From NCBI RefSeq assembly GCF_003605575.1, contig NZ_QKNY01000018.1:124001-188000 (forward strand): a DNA stretch of 64,000 nucleotides. Direction: 5' to 3'. This DNA comes from Halonotius aquaticus. GTDB taxonomy: Archaea > Halobacteriota > Halobacteria > Halobacteriales > Haloferacaceae. Under the pieces are notes generated by a model. The model ran no database searches and had not been told where the DNA came from. It saw nothing but the letters and a program-made list of their open reading frames with translations. Shown piece after piece: positions 1 to 8,980 of the stretch; position 1 is the stretch's first letter; each line of letters starts with the position of its first letter. The translations under genes were made by a program, and so were the position numbers.

Positions 1-228
1 ATCGAGGTGGACGTGGGTCGGCAGGATGTAGCTCAACGAGTCGATACCGAGGTCATCGAGGGCGTCGAAAATGTACTCGCGGTTGGTGCCGATCCCAGTG
101 TCGATGACCGCCGGCTCGGCGGTATCGAGGATGTAGACCGCGCCGTAGCCGGCGACATCGTACATGCCGGTGTCGACGTAGTAGAGGTTCGGCCAGTCGG
201 CAACAGCTTCGAGATCACCCGGGGCCAT
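1..228 (-). CDS. MBL-fold metallohydrolase, N-terminal part (cut by window edge)
   Basis: Only the first 76 codons lie in the window; the gene runs off the left edge. The reading contains a beta-strand-rich start, a segment Y-I-L-D-T-A-E-P-A-V-I-D-T-G typical of metallo-beta-lactamase-fold hydrolases, and ends at T-H-V-H-L-D, the beginning of the HxHxDH zinc-binding motif. The ATG at 228 overlaps the TGA of the upstream hydrolase gene by one base (TGATG), so the two are probably translated from one mRNA. The substrate cannot be told: this fold covers glyoxalases, RNases and many others. Confidence 0.8.
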   Translation of the reverse strand, partial: MAPGDLEAVADWPNLYYVDTGMYDVAGYGAVYILDTAEPAVIDTGIGTNREYIFDALDDLGIDSLSYILPTHVHLD

Positions 229-803
229 CAGATCGACAACTCCTGGCTGGTCGTAACCTCACCAAAGAGGAACGCACAGTGATCGACCGCATACTCGCGG
301 TCGCCCTCTTCGATGTAGCCCAGCGCGTCCTCGATAACGACCGGCTTGAAATCCCGCACCCCAGCACTGCCGGCGGTGTGGAACACACAGACGTTGGCGA
401 GGGTGCCACAGATCAGGAGGTCGTCGATCCCGTGAGCGTTTAGCCACCCCTCCAACTCGGTCTGATAGAAGGCGTCGTAGGTGTGTTTGACGACGACGTG
501 ATCGTCGTCGGCAACAGTGAGGTCGTCGACGATCTCGGTGTCCCACGAGTCCTCGACGACGTGTTCGCCCCACCGATCGAACTCGTCGTAGTAGTGAGCA
601 TCATCGAACTGCTCCGGCGGGTGGACATCCCGGGTGTAGACGACCGGCATCCCTGCGTCGTGGGCGCGGTCAACGAGGTCGCCAACCGGTTCGATAGCGT
701 CCTCGCTGCCGGGGGCATACAGCGAGCCATCCGGGTGACAGAAGCCATTTTGCATGTCGACAACGACGAGTGCGGTGCTGTCTGCGTCGTAATCCATACC
801 CAT
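228..803 (-). CDS. Isochorismatase/nicotinamidase-family cysteine hydrolase
   Basis: A 191-residue cytoplasmic hydrolase of the isochorismatase-like fold. Seen: the N-terminal strand A-L-V-V-V-D-M-Q-N-G-F with the catalytic Asp, a Lys in V-V-V-K-H-T, and C-G-T-L-A-N-V-C-V near residue 140, whose second Cys is the expected nucleophile. Members split C-N bonds of nicotinamide and related amides, so a nicotinamidase role in NAD salvage is possible but unproven. The start is ATG 803 (a second ATG lies at 797). A TATA-like TTTATTC on the minus strand about 25 bases upstream suggests a leaderless mRNA. It is divergent from the HerA gene and coupled to the MBL gene. Confidence 0.82.
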   Translation of the reverse strand: MGMDYDADSTALVVVDMQNGFCHPDGSLYAPGSEDAIEPVGDLVDRAHDAGMPVVYTRDVHPPEQFDDAHYYDEFDRWGEHVVEDSWDTEIVDDLTVADDDHVVVKHTYDAFYQTELEGWLNAHGIDDLLICGTLANVCVFHTAGSAGVRDFKPVVIEDALGYIEEGDREYAVDHCAFLFGEVTTSQELSI

Positions 804-890
804 CGGTACTGTCGCCGGCGAATAAAAGCCAGCGACCCCGCCGTCGACAACAGGGGAAAGGAGTTTACCCCCAGGGTGGCACCCCACTGT

Positions 891-2762
891 ATGACGCTGG
901 AGGATTTTAGTGACGTGACCGACGACACCGGCGGGAGCGAGGCAGAATCCGACTCGGTGTCGTCGGCTGACGGCGGGACAGCCACAGGCGACGCGGGAGC
1001 CGACGTGGCCGACAGCCAAGGCGACAACGACACAGACGACCGCGACAGCTTCGAGCGCATCGCCGCCGACGTGGAGGGCGACGACACCGGCATGGGCGCG
1101 CTATCGGTCTCTCAGGGACTTCGCGTCGCCGAGGACGACGATGAGACGACGCTGCGGGCATTCATCACGACCGGCAACCGCGAGGCCGTGCGGATCGGCA
1201 AATACCTCCTTGTTCCCTATCCGGACGACGAAACGCTATTCTGTCGGATTACAGGGTTGGAATACGCCCAGGAGTTCCACGCCGACGACGCCACCGAGAT
1301 CCACGCCCGCCGGATGATGCGGCAGTCGACCTTCGAGGAACGCGACTACAAGTTCATGGCCGATCTTGACCCCGTCGCCGTGCTCTACGAGGAGTACGAC
1401 GAGGAGGGCGAGGTCGAACTCAACCGCCGGATGACCGACCGCGTCCCCAAGCCGGGGGCGATCTTGAAACAGGCGACCGACAGCGAACAGATCAAAACCG
1501 GGCTCAACATCCCCGAGGAGGGTGTCTTCCTCGGGCATCTCTCGGTCGGCGGCGAAAAGGTCGAGACCGCCGCCCAGCCGCCGACGATCGACTACCGGCT
1601 AACCGACGACTACGAGGCTGGCGATCCGCTTGTCTTCCGGCATACCCTCGTCGCCGGCGGCACCGGTTCGGGAAAAACGCATGCCTCGAAAAACATCCTC
1701 CGGCAGTACCTCAGCGACGAGCGCGCGTATCCGATGGACGACGGCCGCACCGTCTCGCCGGCGGTCGTCCAATTCGACCCCCAAGACGAGTACGCTCAGA
1801 TGCACGACGACAACCCCGAACTGGACGACGCCTTCGCCCGCAAACTGGAGCGGGAGAACGTCGCCTACGGCGGCGTCGACGACACGATCGCGCTCGTGCC
1901 AACCGAGGACGGGACGAGCTATCCGGGCGAAGGCCACCGCGCCGAGCAGATCCAGTTTACAGTACCGTTCTCGATGACCAAGGAGCGGCCGTGGCTCGTC
2001 GCCGGCAGCAGCCTCAACGACAACCAGTATTCGGGGCTGCAAACGCTGCTCAATCGGTTCTTCCGACAGTACGGCGAGTCAGGTACCTACAGCCAGTTCA
2101 AAAGCTTCCTTGACGACCCGGCCCTGAAAGAGGAGCTCGACGAGTCCGGCCGCGTCCACGAGGCAACCTTTGACGCGATCAAGCGACGCGTCTTCGGGAT
2201 GCCATCGGGGATTTTCGACCAATCAGCAAAGCCGATCACCGACCTCGACCACCAGCTTGTCCGCCCCGGCGGGCTGACGGTGGTGCCGACCTACCACCTC
2301 TCATCGAGTCGCGCAAAGGAGCTGTGTGTGCTTGCCGTTTCGGCGTATCTGATCGACAACAAGCTCTCGAATGCGCCTGTCAGCGACCGAATCAAGGAGA
2401 CACCGGTCGTGTTGGGGATGGACGAGGCACACAACTTCCTTGCGGATGCCGACACCGTCCAGGCCCGCAAGGTCGTCCAGAAATTTACTGAAGCCGCCAA
2501 ACAAGGTCGCAAGGAGCGGCTTGGGCTCTTTCTCATCACCCAGGATCCACAGGATATCGCCGATCCGGTGTTCAAGCAACTGAATACAAAGTTGGTGCTC
2601 AACCTCGGCGACGAGGATGCGATCAACAGCGTCAACATCCCCGCAAATCTGCAGTCGAAGGTGCCCTACATGGAGAAAGGCCAGTTCGTCGTCTACTCGC
2701 CCGACAACTCCGAGCCCGTCGAGCTAATCGGCCTCCCGACCTGTCTGACACGCCACGACTGA
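891..2762 (+). CDS. HerA-like DNA-translocating ATPase (DUF87 family)
   Basis: A 623-residue P-loop ATPase of the FtsK/HerA superfamily. The first 70 residues are an acidic, low-complexity tail; a HAS-barrel-like segment follows, then Walker A G-G-T-G-S-G-K-T at about 256-263 and Walker B V-V-L-G-M-D-E-A-H at about 507-514, followed by a helicase-like I-T-Q-D-P sensor region. HerA hexamers pump DNA and normally work with NurA nuclease and Mre11-Rad50 in end resection; none of those partners is next to it here. ATG 891 is chosen because the upstream in-frame extension is antisense to the divergent hydrolase gene. Confidence 0.85.
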   Translation: MTLEDFSDVTDDTGGSEAESDSVSSADGGTATGDAGADVADSQGDNDTDDRDSFERIAADVEGDDTGMGALSVSQGLRVAEDDDETTLRAFITTGNREAVRIGKYLLVPYPDDETLFCRITGLEYAQEFHADDATEIHARRMMRQSTFEERDYKFMADLDPVAVLYEEYDEEGEVELNRRMTDRVPKPGAILKQATDSEQIKTGLNIPEEGVFLGHLSVGGEKVETAAQPPTIDYRLTDDYEAGDPLVFRHTLVAGGTGSGKTHASKNILRQYLSDERAYPMDDGRTVSPAVVQFDPQDEYAQMHDDNPELDDAFARKLERENVAYGGVDDTIALVPTEDGTSYPGEGHRAEQIQFTVPFSMTKERPWLVAGSSLNDNQYSGLQTLLNRFFRQYGESGTYSQFKSFLDDPALKEELDESGRVHEATFDAIKRRVFGMPSGIFDQSAKPITDLDHQLVRPGGLTVVPTYHLSSSRAKELCVLAVSAYLIDNKLSNAPVSDRIKETPVVLGMDEAHNFLADADTVQARKVVQKFTEAAKQGRKERLGLFLITQDPQDIADPVFKQLNTKLVLNLGDEDAINSVNIPANLQSKVPYMEKGQFVVYSPDNSEPVELIGLPTCLTRHD

Positions 2763-2834
2763 CCGACGCTAGCGAGGCGGGCGGACACAGTGGGCTGACA
2801 CAGCCCTTTTGCCACCTCGGTGAGAATCCGCAGT

Positions 2835-3692
2835 ATGGAAGTCGGCCTCGTTGCACAACGAGACAACAGCCGGGCGGTGGGTGTCGCCGAGTCGATCCAA
2901 GCCGCCCTCGCCGACGACGGGGTGTCGACACGGCTCGATGCTGCCACCGCCGCCGCGCTGGGGGAGCCGACGATGACGGCCGACACGGTCGGCGACGCGG
3001 CCGCCAACAGCGACGTGGGCGCGTTTGAGGCCTGTGATCTGGTCGTCAGCATCGGCGGCGACGGTACCTTTCTATTTGCCGCACGAGCCGCCGGCGGCAC
3101 GCCGATGTTGGGCGTCAACCTCGGCGAGGTTGGGTTTTTGAACGCTGTCAGCCCAGAGAACGCGGTCGCCGCCGTTCGGGAGGCCGTCGACGCAATCGAA
3201 GCAGACAGCCACGAGATCAGAGAAGCACCACGGCTTACCGCCCAGTGTGGGAGTTTCGAGAGTATCCCCGCGGTCAACGAGATCGTCGTTACCGGGCCAC
3301 GGCGCGGCCCCGGCGGCGGCGCGACGTTCCGGGTGACGATCGACGGATCGGAGTACACCCACAGCCACGCCGACGGCGTGATGATCGCCACACCAACCGG
3401 GAGTACGGCCTACAATCTCAGCGAGGACGGCCCGATCGTCCACCCCTCAATCGGCGCGCTGATCGTCAACGAGATGTGCAGCGTCGACGGAATGCCGCCG
3501 CTAGTCGTTGGGGGTGACTGTGAGGTAACGGTAGCTGTCGACGATGCCGACCACGCTGTCGTCGTCAGCGACGGACGACGCCCTCACGAGATTGAAACAC
3601 CCGCAGAGATCACCGTTTCGCGGGCGGAAACACCGGTGCGACTCGTCGGGCCGGTAGCTGATTTCTTTGCGGCGCTGGATAAACTGTCGTAA
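2835..3692 (+). CDS. nadK: NAD kinase (ATP/polyphosphate-NAD kinase)
   Basis: A 285-residue cytoplasmic enzyme that phosphorylates NAD to NADP. The diagnostic G-G-D-G-T motif is at residues 74-78, and the conserved N-E motif (P-A-V-N-E-I-V) and the T-P-T-G-S-T-A-Y-N segment follow in the right order. Length fits the archaeal family. ATG 2835 gives the natural N-terminus M-E-V-G-L-V; the in-frame GTG at 2820 is possible but adds only five residues. It follows the HerA gene by 72 bases in the same direction, with a weak TATA-like CCTTTTGCC before it. Confidence 0.92.
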   Translation: MEVGLVAQRDNSRAVGVAESIQAALADDGVSTRLDAATAAALGEPTMTADTVGDAAANSDVGAFEACDLVVSIGGDGTFLFAARAAGGTPMLGVNLGEVGFLNAVSPENAVAAVREAVDAIEADSHEIREAPRLTAQCGSFESIPAVNEIVVTGPRRGPGGGATFRVTIDGSEYTHSHADGVMIATPTGSTAYNLSEDGPIVHPSIGALIVNEMCSVDGMPPLVVGGDCEVTVAVDDADHAVVVSDGRRPHEIETPAEITVSRAETPVRLVGPVADFFAALDKLS

Positions 3693-3732
3693 GTCGTCAA
3701 TCAGTCAAGCAACAAAGTGCGGCAGTGTTAGC

Positions 3733-6700
3733 CTACTTGCCCCACTGCTCGACGCGTTTCGGGCGGCTGGCGATCGATTTCACGTCGATCGGTTCATCAC
3801 TCGCCTGGAGCGCTTCAAGCGCGGCATTCGCGCTGGCCGGCGTCGAGAAGTAGGTGATTTCTTCCTCGACAGCGACTTCGAGCAGATCGCGGTCACGCGA
3901 AACGATAATATCGAGTTCGCCAGCGCGGGCGGCATCGATCAGATCGACGGCCTCGCTGAACTCGAAGAACTCACCGAAGCCATCAGCCAGTTCCTCACCG
4001 GCCTCGGTATCGGGGTCTGGGAAGGCCTCAGCTGAGAGGTCAAGCGCGATGGTGCCAGATTTCGGGATCGGCTTGCCGGTGGCATCTTGGGCTTTGTCGT
4101 AGGCCTTGCCAAAGGTGTCGGCACTGCCCATGACCTCGCCGGTCGATTTCATCTCCGGGCCGAGGCGTGGATCTGAGCCCTGCAGGCGGTCGAACGGCAA
4201 CACGACTTCCTTGACGCTGGTCTGTTCGGGGATCTGCTCGGCGGCGTCGATCTCATCCAGCGAACGGCCGGTCATCACCTTTGCGGCGAGTTTGGCGATC
4301 GGGACGCCCGTGGCCTTCGAGACGAAGGGGACAGTACGCGAGGAGCGCGGATTGGCCTCAAGCACGTAGACCTCGCCATCGCGGACAGCGAGTTGGACGT
4401 TGAGCAGGCCGACCGTTTCGAGGGCGGTGGCGATATCCTCGGTCACTTCGCGGACGCGTGCGAGCGTTTCTTCGCTGAGCGAGCGCGGCGGGATCATACA
4501 CGCCGAGTCACCGGAGTGGACGCCCGCACTTTCGACGTGTTCCATGATACCGCCGATCAGCACGTCCTCGCCGTCGGCGACGGCGTCGACATCGAGTTCG
4601 ACCGCATCGCTGAGGAACTCGTCGATGAGGATCGGCTTGTCGGGCGAGACGCGAACGGCCTCCTCGATGTAGTGTTCGAGTTCGGCGTCGTCGTGGACAA
4701 CGCGCATCGCGCGACCGCCGAGGACGTAGCTCGGACGGACGAGAACTGGATAGCCGATGTCGTGGGCGAGTTCGAGGGCCTCGTTTTCCGAGGTCGCCGT
4801 ACCACCCTCCGGCTGGGCAATGCCGAGATCGTCCATCAGTTCGTTGAACCGGTCGCGGTCTTCGGCGAGATCCATCGCCTCGACGGTCGTTCCCATGATC
4901 TCACAATCCAGCCCACGGCGGTCGATCTCGTCTTTGAGGGGGTCGCCGATGTTGACAGAGGTCTGGCCACCGAACTGCACCATTACGCCATCCGCGCCGG
5001 TGGCTTCGACCACGTCGGCAACCTCCTCGGCCGAGATTGGATCGAAGAACAGCCCATCAGAGGTGTCGTAGTCGGTCGAGACCGTCTCTGGGTTGTTGTT
5101 GACGACGTGAGCTTCGACATCCAGATCGCGGAGTGCTTGGACAGCGTGGACTGAGCAGTAGTCGAATTCGACGCCTTGGCCGATCCGGATTGGGCCGCCA
5201 CCGACGACAACGACGCTTTCGGTCTCCTTGTCAACGCGGAGTTCGCCGGCGGCTTCGTCGCCGAGCAGCGGGCCGCTGTGGAACTCCGGTAGGCGCGCGG
5301 AGTAGTAGTATGGAGTTTCAGCTCTGAACTCGCCGGCGCAGGTGTCGACCTGTTTGTAGTTGCGACCCGGGACTTCCTGTTCGATGGTGTCGACATCGAC
5401 GCCGCCGTCAGCGATCTCGGCGATCTCGTTGTTCGTATACCCGGATGTCGCTGCGGGCGTAAAGTCGCCCTCTTGGGCGGCCTGTGCGGAGTCGGCAATG
5501 CGTTTGAACCGCTCGACGTACCACTCCTTGATTCCGGTGAGGTCGATGATCTTCTGAACGGAGTAGCCGCGATCGAAGGCCTCAAACATGGCATAGGGAC
5601 GGTCGGGCGAGGGCCGTTCGAGATACTCGGCTTCCAGGGTTTTGCCGTCGATCTCGTTCCAGTTGACCGCTGGATCGTACTCCGAGGAGCGCAGGGCCTT
5701 CATCAGCGATTCCTCGAAGGTCGAGCCGATCGCCATCGCCTCACCGGTCGATTTCATCGCGGTGTCGATCTCGAAGTCCACGTCGTCGAACTTGTCGATC
5801 GGCCAGCGCGGCACCTTGGTGACAACGTAGTCGATGGCGGGCTCGAAGGCCGCGGTCGTCTCACCGGTGATCTCGTTGGTAATCTCATGGAGGCGTTTGC
5901 CGAGGGCGACCTTCGCGGTCACACGGGCAATGGGGTAGCCCGTCGCCTTCGAGGCGAGTGCCGAGGAGCGCGAAACACGGGGGTTGACCTCGACGACACG
6001 GTACTCGCCGCCTGGGGTGCCGTCGTCGCGCCAGGCGTGTTGGATGTTACAGCCGCCTTCGATCCCGAGTTCGCGGATGACCTTCAGCGCGGAGTCGCGC
6101 ATCTCCTGGTGGCCTTTGTCGGGGATGACCTGGGAGGGTGTGACGACGGTTGACTCGCCGGTGTGGATCCCCATCGGATCGATGTTCTCCATGTTGCAGA
6201 TGATGACCGTCGAGTCGTCGGCATCGCGCATGACCTCATATTCGAGTTCGACCCAGCCCTCGATGGATTCCGTCACGAGGACTTCGCTGTTCCGCGAGAG
6301 ACGCAGGCCCTTGCGAACGCGCTCGACAAGTTCCTCGAAGTCGTCGACGATGCCCGACCCCGATCCGCCGAGCGTGTAGGTCGTGCGGGCGATGACTGGG
6401 AGGCCGCCGACCTCCTCCAAGGCGTCCTCAACGCGGCCGCGGAAGGCTTCCTCGTCGAAATCAGTGACAGATTCGTCCTCATCGAGCGAGATCGTCGTCG
6501 ATTTGGCGACCGGTTCGTCGATTTCCTCCATCCGCTGGCGGAACAGATCACGATCCTCGGTCGCGTAGATCGTGTCGAGTGGGGTGCCCATGATCTCGAC
6601 ATCGTACTCCTCAAGCACGCCCTCCTCGGCGAGTTCAGCGGTAACGTTGAGGCCGGTCTGGCCGCCCAGTCCGGCGATGACGCCGTCGGGGTTTTCTTTT

Positions 6701-6948
6701 CGAATGACTTCGCTGATCGCCTCGGTGTTGATCGGTTCGATGTACACCTCGTCGGCCATCTCTGGATCGGTCATGATCGTCGCCGGGTTGGAGTTGACGA
6801 GGACGACGCGTGCGCCCTCCTCCTGGAGTGCCCGGCAGGCCTGCGCGCCGGAGTAATCGAATTCGGCGGCCTGTCCGATCTGGATCGGGCCGCTGCCGAT
6901 CAACAGGATCGTGCGATCCTCTTCGTCTGTCGCTGACTCATCGCTCAT
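3733..6948 (-). CDS. carB: Carbamoyl-phosphate synthase large subunit
   Basis: A 1071-residue enzyme that makes carbamoyl phosphate from bicarbonate, ATP and ammonia supplied by CarA, feeding pyrimidine and arginine synthesis. It has the expected two homologous ATP-grasp halves: each opens with a G-S/G-G-P-I-x-I-G-Q-x-x-E-F-D-Y motif, and the second starts near residue 570. A C-terminal MGS-like allosteric domain follows. The usual partner carA is not in the window. ATG 6948 sits about 25 bases after a TATA-like TTATTA (6973-6978), so the mRNA is probably leaderless. It ends 40 bases from the convergent NAD kinase. Confidence 0.96.
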   Translation of the reverse strand: MSDESATDEEDRTILLIGSGPIQIGQAAEFDYSGAQACRALQEEGARVVLVNSNPATIMTDPEMADEVYIEPINTEAISEVIRKENPDGVIAGLGGQTGLNVTAELAEEGVLEEYDVEIMGTPLDTIYATEDRDLFRQRMEEIDEPVAKSTTISLDEDESVTDFDEEAFRGRVEDALEEVGGLPVIARTTYTLGGSGSGIVDDFEELVERVRKGLRLSRNSEVLVTESIEGWVELEYEVMRDADDSTVIICNMENIDPMGIHTGESTVVTPSQVIPDKGHQEMRDSALKVIRELGIEGGCNIQHAWRDDGTPGGEYRVVEVNPRVSRSSALASKATGYPIARVTAKVALGKRLHEITNEITGETTAAFEPAIDYVVTKVPRWPIDKFDDVDFEIDTAMKSTGEAMAIGSTFEESLMKALRSSEYDPAVNWNEIDGKTLEAEYLERPSPDRPYAMFEAFDRGYSVQKIIDLTGIKEWYVERFKRIADSAQAAQEGDFTPAATSGYTNNEIAEIADGGVDVDTIEQEVPGRNYKQVDTCAGEFRAETPYYYSARLPEFHSGPLLGDEAAGELRVDKETESVVVVGGGPIRIGQGVEFDYCSVHAVQALRDLDVEAHVVNNNPETVSTDYDTSDGLFFDPISAEEVADVVEATGADGVMVQFGGQTSVNIGDPLKDEIDRRGLDCEIMGTTVEAMDLAEDRDRFNELMDDLGIAQPEGGTATSENEALELAHDIGYPVLVRPSYVLGGRAMRVVHDDAELEHYIEEAVRVSPDKPILIDEFLSDAVELDVDAVADGEDVLIGGIMEHVESAGVHSGDSACMIPPRSLSEETLARVREVTEDIATALETVGLLNVQLAVRDGEVYVLEANPRSSRTVPFVSKATGVPIAKLAAKVMTGRSLDEIDAAEQIPEQTSVKEVVLPFDRLQGSDPRLGPEMKSTGEVMGSADTFGKAYDKAQDATGKPIPKSGTIALDLSAEAFPDPDTEAGEELADGFGEFFEFSEAVDLIDAARAGELDIIVSRDRDLLEVAVEEEITYFSTPASANAALEALQASDEPIDVKSIASRPKRVEQWGK

Positions 6949-6972
6949 TATCCTCGGGGAATACGCTCATCG

Positions 6973-7112
6973 TAATAAGGCCGACGAAAAGTTGCGAGAT
7001 CCGCATCTTCGTTTCGAAATTCGAAGTCGTGTGGTACCACGACCCGTGGACAACTCAGGGTTCTCTCGTTTCGGTAGATTTCAGATCAACACTCAACAGG
7101 GTTTCGAGAGAA
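6973..7112. promoter_or_regulatory. carB upstream region: TATA box plus cluster of palindromes
   Basis: Between vapC and carB (6949-7178) I see no gene. It holds a TATA-like box for carB (TTATTA on the minus strand, 6973-6978), two adjacent TTCGAA palindromes (7013-7018 and 7020-7025), a perfect 10-bp palindrome GTGGTACCAC (7031-7040), and an 8-bp inverted repeat TTCTCTCG/CGAGAGAA (7061-7068, 7105-7112). The TATA assignment is reasonable from spacing; an operator role for the palindromes is a guess. Confidence 0.4.
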
Positions 7113-7178
7113 ACAGGAGCGTACAGAGGGGATCAGCACGTTGTTCAGCCTGTTGAGTTCCGGTTGATCAAACCACCA

Positions 7179-7619
7179 TCATTCCGAGGCAAGGGTTTCT
7201 GGAGCGAGTCGATCAATGACCCCATCAAAATCATCATCGAAGCTCAACAGGCAATCAATATCGTTGGATTCCACCATGGCCACAGAAAAGGCGTCAGTGA
7301 AACTGAGTTCGTGGTCGGCGTAGGTATGCTGGACGGTCACAGCACGGTCGAACAATCGCCGCGAAGAGTACAAGAGTTCGATCGCTGACGGATAGCCATC
7401 ACCTCGAATCCGTCGGCCAAGCTCAAGGCCGGCCTCAACATCACCGGTTCGCATCTGAGTCAGCGTGACCGCCTCGTCGTAGATATATTCGCTTGTCATG
7501 ACCCGGCCGTATTCGGGTGACCGGAGAACCTCGGTCAACGCTTCGGCACCAACCGCATGTCGGCTGGCGTCGGTATCGTGGTGAGCGTAGAAAACGCCGG
7601 TGTCGACGAACACGCTCAT
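7179..7619 (-). CDS. PIN-domain toxin, VapC-type ribonuclease
   Basis: A 146-residue protein of the PIN nuclease fold. The acidic metal-site residues are seen in order: Asp6 in M-S-V-F-V-D-T-G, Glu44/Asp48/Glu49 in the middle, Asp109 in S-F-T-D-A, and Asp128-130 near the end. VapC toxins cleave tRNA or rRNA and are held inactive by a co-expressed antitoxin. The ATG overlaps the stop of the upstream small gene (ATGA), the usual toxin-antitoxin arrangement. Base composition is lower in GC than the flanking carB. The target RNA is unknown. Confidence 0.85.
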   Translation of the reverse strand: MSVFVDTGVFYAHHDTDASRHAVGAEALTEVLRSPEYGRVMTSEYIYDEAVTLTQMRTGDVEAGLELGRRIRGDGYPSAIELLYSSRRLFDRAVTVQHTYADHELSFTDAFSVAMVESNDIDCLLSFDDDFDGVIDRLAPETLASE

Positions 7620-7891
7620 CCGTAGAGGATCTCGTCAATATCGGTTTCATCCGTCTCAACACCTGAGGAAATCTGCCCCTTGTTGAACTGTTCAATGGCA
7701 GCCTCGTTCAGAGCCACTTCTCCGTCACGAAAGGAGTCAATAAAGGTGGATCTATCGTCGGTTACTGAGCGTATTAATTGGGAGAGGATCTCCTGTTGGG
7801 TCACCTTCTTTCCTGTTTTGAGTTTGATCTCAGCCTGCAGTGCCTCAAGTTCAGCTTTCGCCTCCTCATCCATTTTAACAGCGGTCGACAT
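7616..7891 (-). CDS. VapB-type antitoxin
   Basis: A 91-residue acidic protein directly before the PIN toxin, overlapping it by four bases. The N-terminal half (S-T-A-V-K-M-D-E-E-A-K, then a helix with K-V-T-Q-Q-E-I-L-S-Q-L-I) looks like a ribbon-helix-helix DNA-binding antitoxin; the C-terminal half, rich in D and E, would wrap the toxin. ATG 7891 is preferred over the longer in-frame start at 7978 because the AAAAATTAA TATA-like box lies about 27 bases before it and the extension has no antitoxin character. Expected to repress its own operon. Confidence 0.75.
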   Translation of the reverse strand: MSTAVKMDEEAKAELEALQAEIKLKTGKKVTQQEILSQLIRSVTDDRSTFIDSFRDGEVALNEAAIEQFNKGQISSGVETDETDIDEILYG

Positions 7892-7892
7892 A

Positions 7893-7931
7893 CCAATTGG
7901 TTGTAGATGCAACGTAGTTAATTTTTCTACG
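7893..7931. promoter_or_regulatory. vapBC promoter with inverted repeats
   Basis: Immediately before the antitoxin start are a perfect 8-bp palindrome CCAATTGG (7893-7900), an inverted pair GTTG/CAAC (7900-7903 and 7910-7913) and an inverted pair CGTAG/CTACG (7913-7917 and 7927-7931) that brackets the TATA-like TTAATTTTT. Such dyads over the promoter are where an antitoxin would bind to autoregulate. The repeats are seen; binding is inferred. Confidence 0.45.
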
Positions 7932-7993
7932 GTAAGTCGGAGGCAAATATAGTTTTGATTGACGAGGGGTAGCTGCACAACCTCGTTACGGTT

Positions 7994-8953
7994 TCATGAC
8001 TGGTCTCCAACCCCAACACCACCAGCGAGTCGATCGATGCTGACGACGACAGCGGCACCAACGACGGCGACAGCAACGAAAAGCCCGATCAATTCGAGCG
8101 TCCAGCCGCGTCCGGCCTCAGTAAGTTCGATCCCGGTTTGGACGACCGGGGCACGCAGCGCACCAACGATGAGACTCACCAGAAACACCAGCGTCGCCTT
8201 CCGGTAGTGCGCAAGTGCCCACTGCACCGCGTGGGCGACCGTAAACAATCCGACGATGCCACCGAGCAGAAAGACGACAATCGATGGTGTCGTCTCACGA
8301 AGGGCAACCGTGCCGTTGCCACGAACGGCGGCGACGAGCCCATCAGTGAAGGTGCTGAGCGTCGTCGACATGTAGTCATACTGACCGAGCATGAGCAACA
8401 GCAGCGAGCCCGATACACCGGGCAACACCATCGCGGTGACAGCGATCGCACCAGCGACGAAAACAATCGGCAGCGACGTGCCGACCGCGGTCGCAGCGTA
8501 TCCCGAGAGACTGAACGCGAGGAAGACACCAGCGGCAGCAACGATCTTCCGGCCCCGCGTCGCCAGCGAAACCTCACTGTAGAGGACGGCCGCCGAAGCC
8601 CCAATCAGGCCGAAAAAGAAGCCGTAGGTGCCGACAGGCGCAACGTCGAGCAGGACGCTCACCACGCGGAGGATCGTCACCACGGCGGTGAGAATTCCTG
8701 CACCAACTGCAAGGAGAAACCCCACATCAAGCTCTCGAAGCGCGTCGGCGGCATCAGCCCGGTTTGCCGGGTCGATCCCGGCAACAATCCGACGAAGGCG
8801 GCTCGGCTCAACGGCGGTGATCGCGGCGATCAGGCGTTCGTAGATGCCGGTGATTAGGGCGATCGTCCCACCGGAGACGCCTGGGACAGCGTCGGCCGCG
8901 CCCATACAGAGCCCACGTAGGTAGATGCCAACAAACGCACGAAGCGTAATCAT
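7994..8953 (-). CDS. DUF368 membrane protein, PopT-type polyprenyl-phosphate translocase candidate
   Basis: A 319-residue polytopic membrane protein. It carries the DUF368 hallmark twice: M-G-A-A-D-A-V-P-G-V-S-G-G-T at about residues 18-30 and a second L-P-G-V-S-G-S in the middle, as expected of an inverted repeat. Bacterial DUF368 proteins (PopT) were reported as translocases that return undecaprenyl phosphate to the inner leaflet. The gene starts 27 bases after the stop of aglB on the same strand, so it is likely co-transcribed. I infer that it recycles dolichyl phosphate released by AglB. The family assignment is firm; the substrate is inference. Confidence 0.85.
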   Translation of the reverse strand: MITLRAFVGIYLRGLCMGAADAVPGVSGGTIALITGIYERLIAAITAVEPSRLRRIVAGIDPANRADAADALRELDVGFLLAVGAGILTAVVTILRVVSVLLDVAPVGTYGFFFGLIGASAAVLYSEVSLATRGRKIVAAAGVFLAFSLSGYAATAVGTSLPIVFVAGAIAVTAMVLPGVSGSLLLLMLGQYDYMSTTLSTFTDGLVAAVRGNGTVALRETTPSIVVFLLGGIVGLFTVAHAVQWALAHYRKATLVFLVSLIVGALRAPVVQTGIELTEAGRGWTLELIGLFVAVAVVGAAVVVSIDRLAGGVGVGDQS

Positions 8954-8980
8954 CGCCGGGCGTCAGACCTCATCTGCGGA

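Noticed and set aside
891-2762. HerA as part of a phage-defence or HerA-NurA resection operon
   Set aside because: No NurA, Mre11, Rad50, SIR2 or DUF4297-type partner is adjacent; its neighbours are NAD kinase and a hydrolase.
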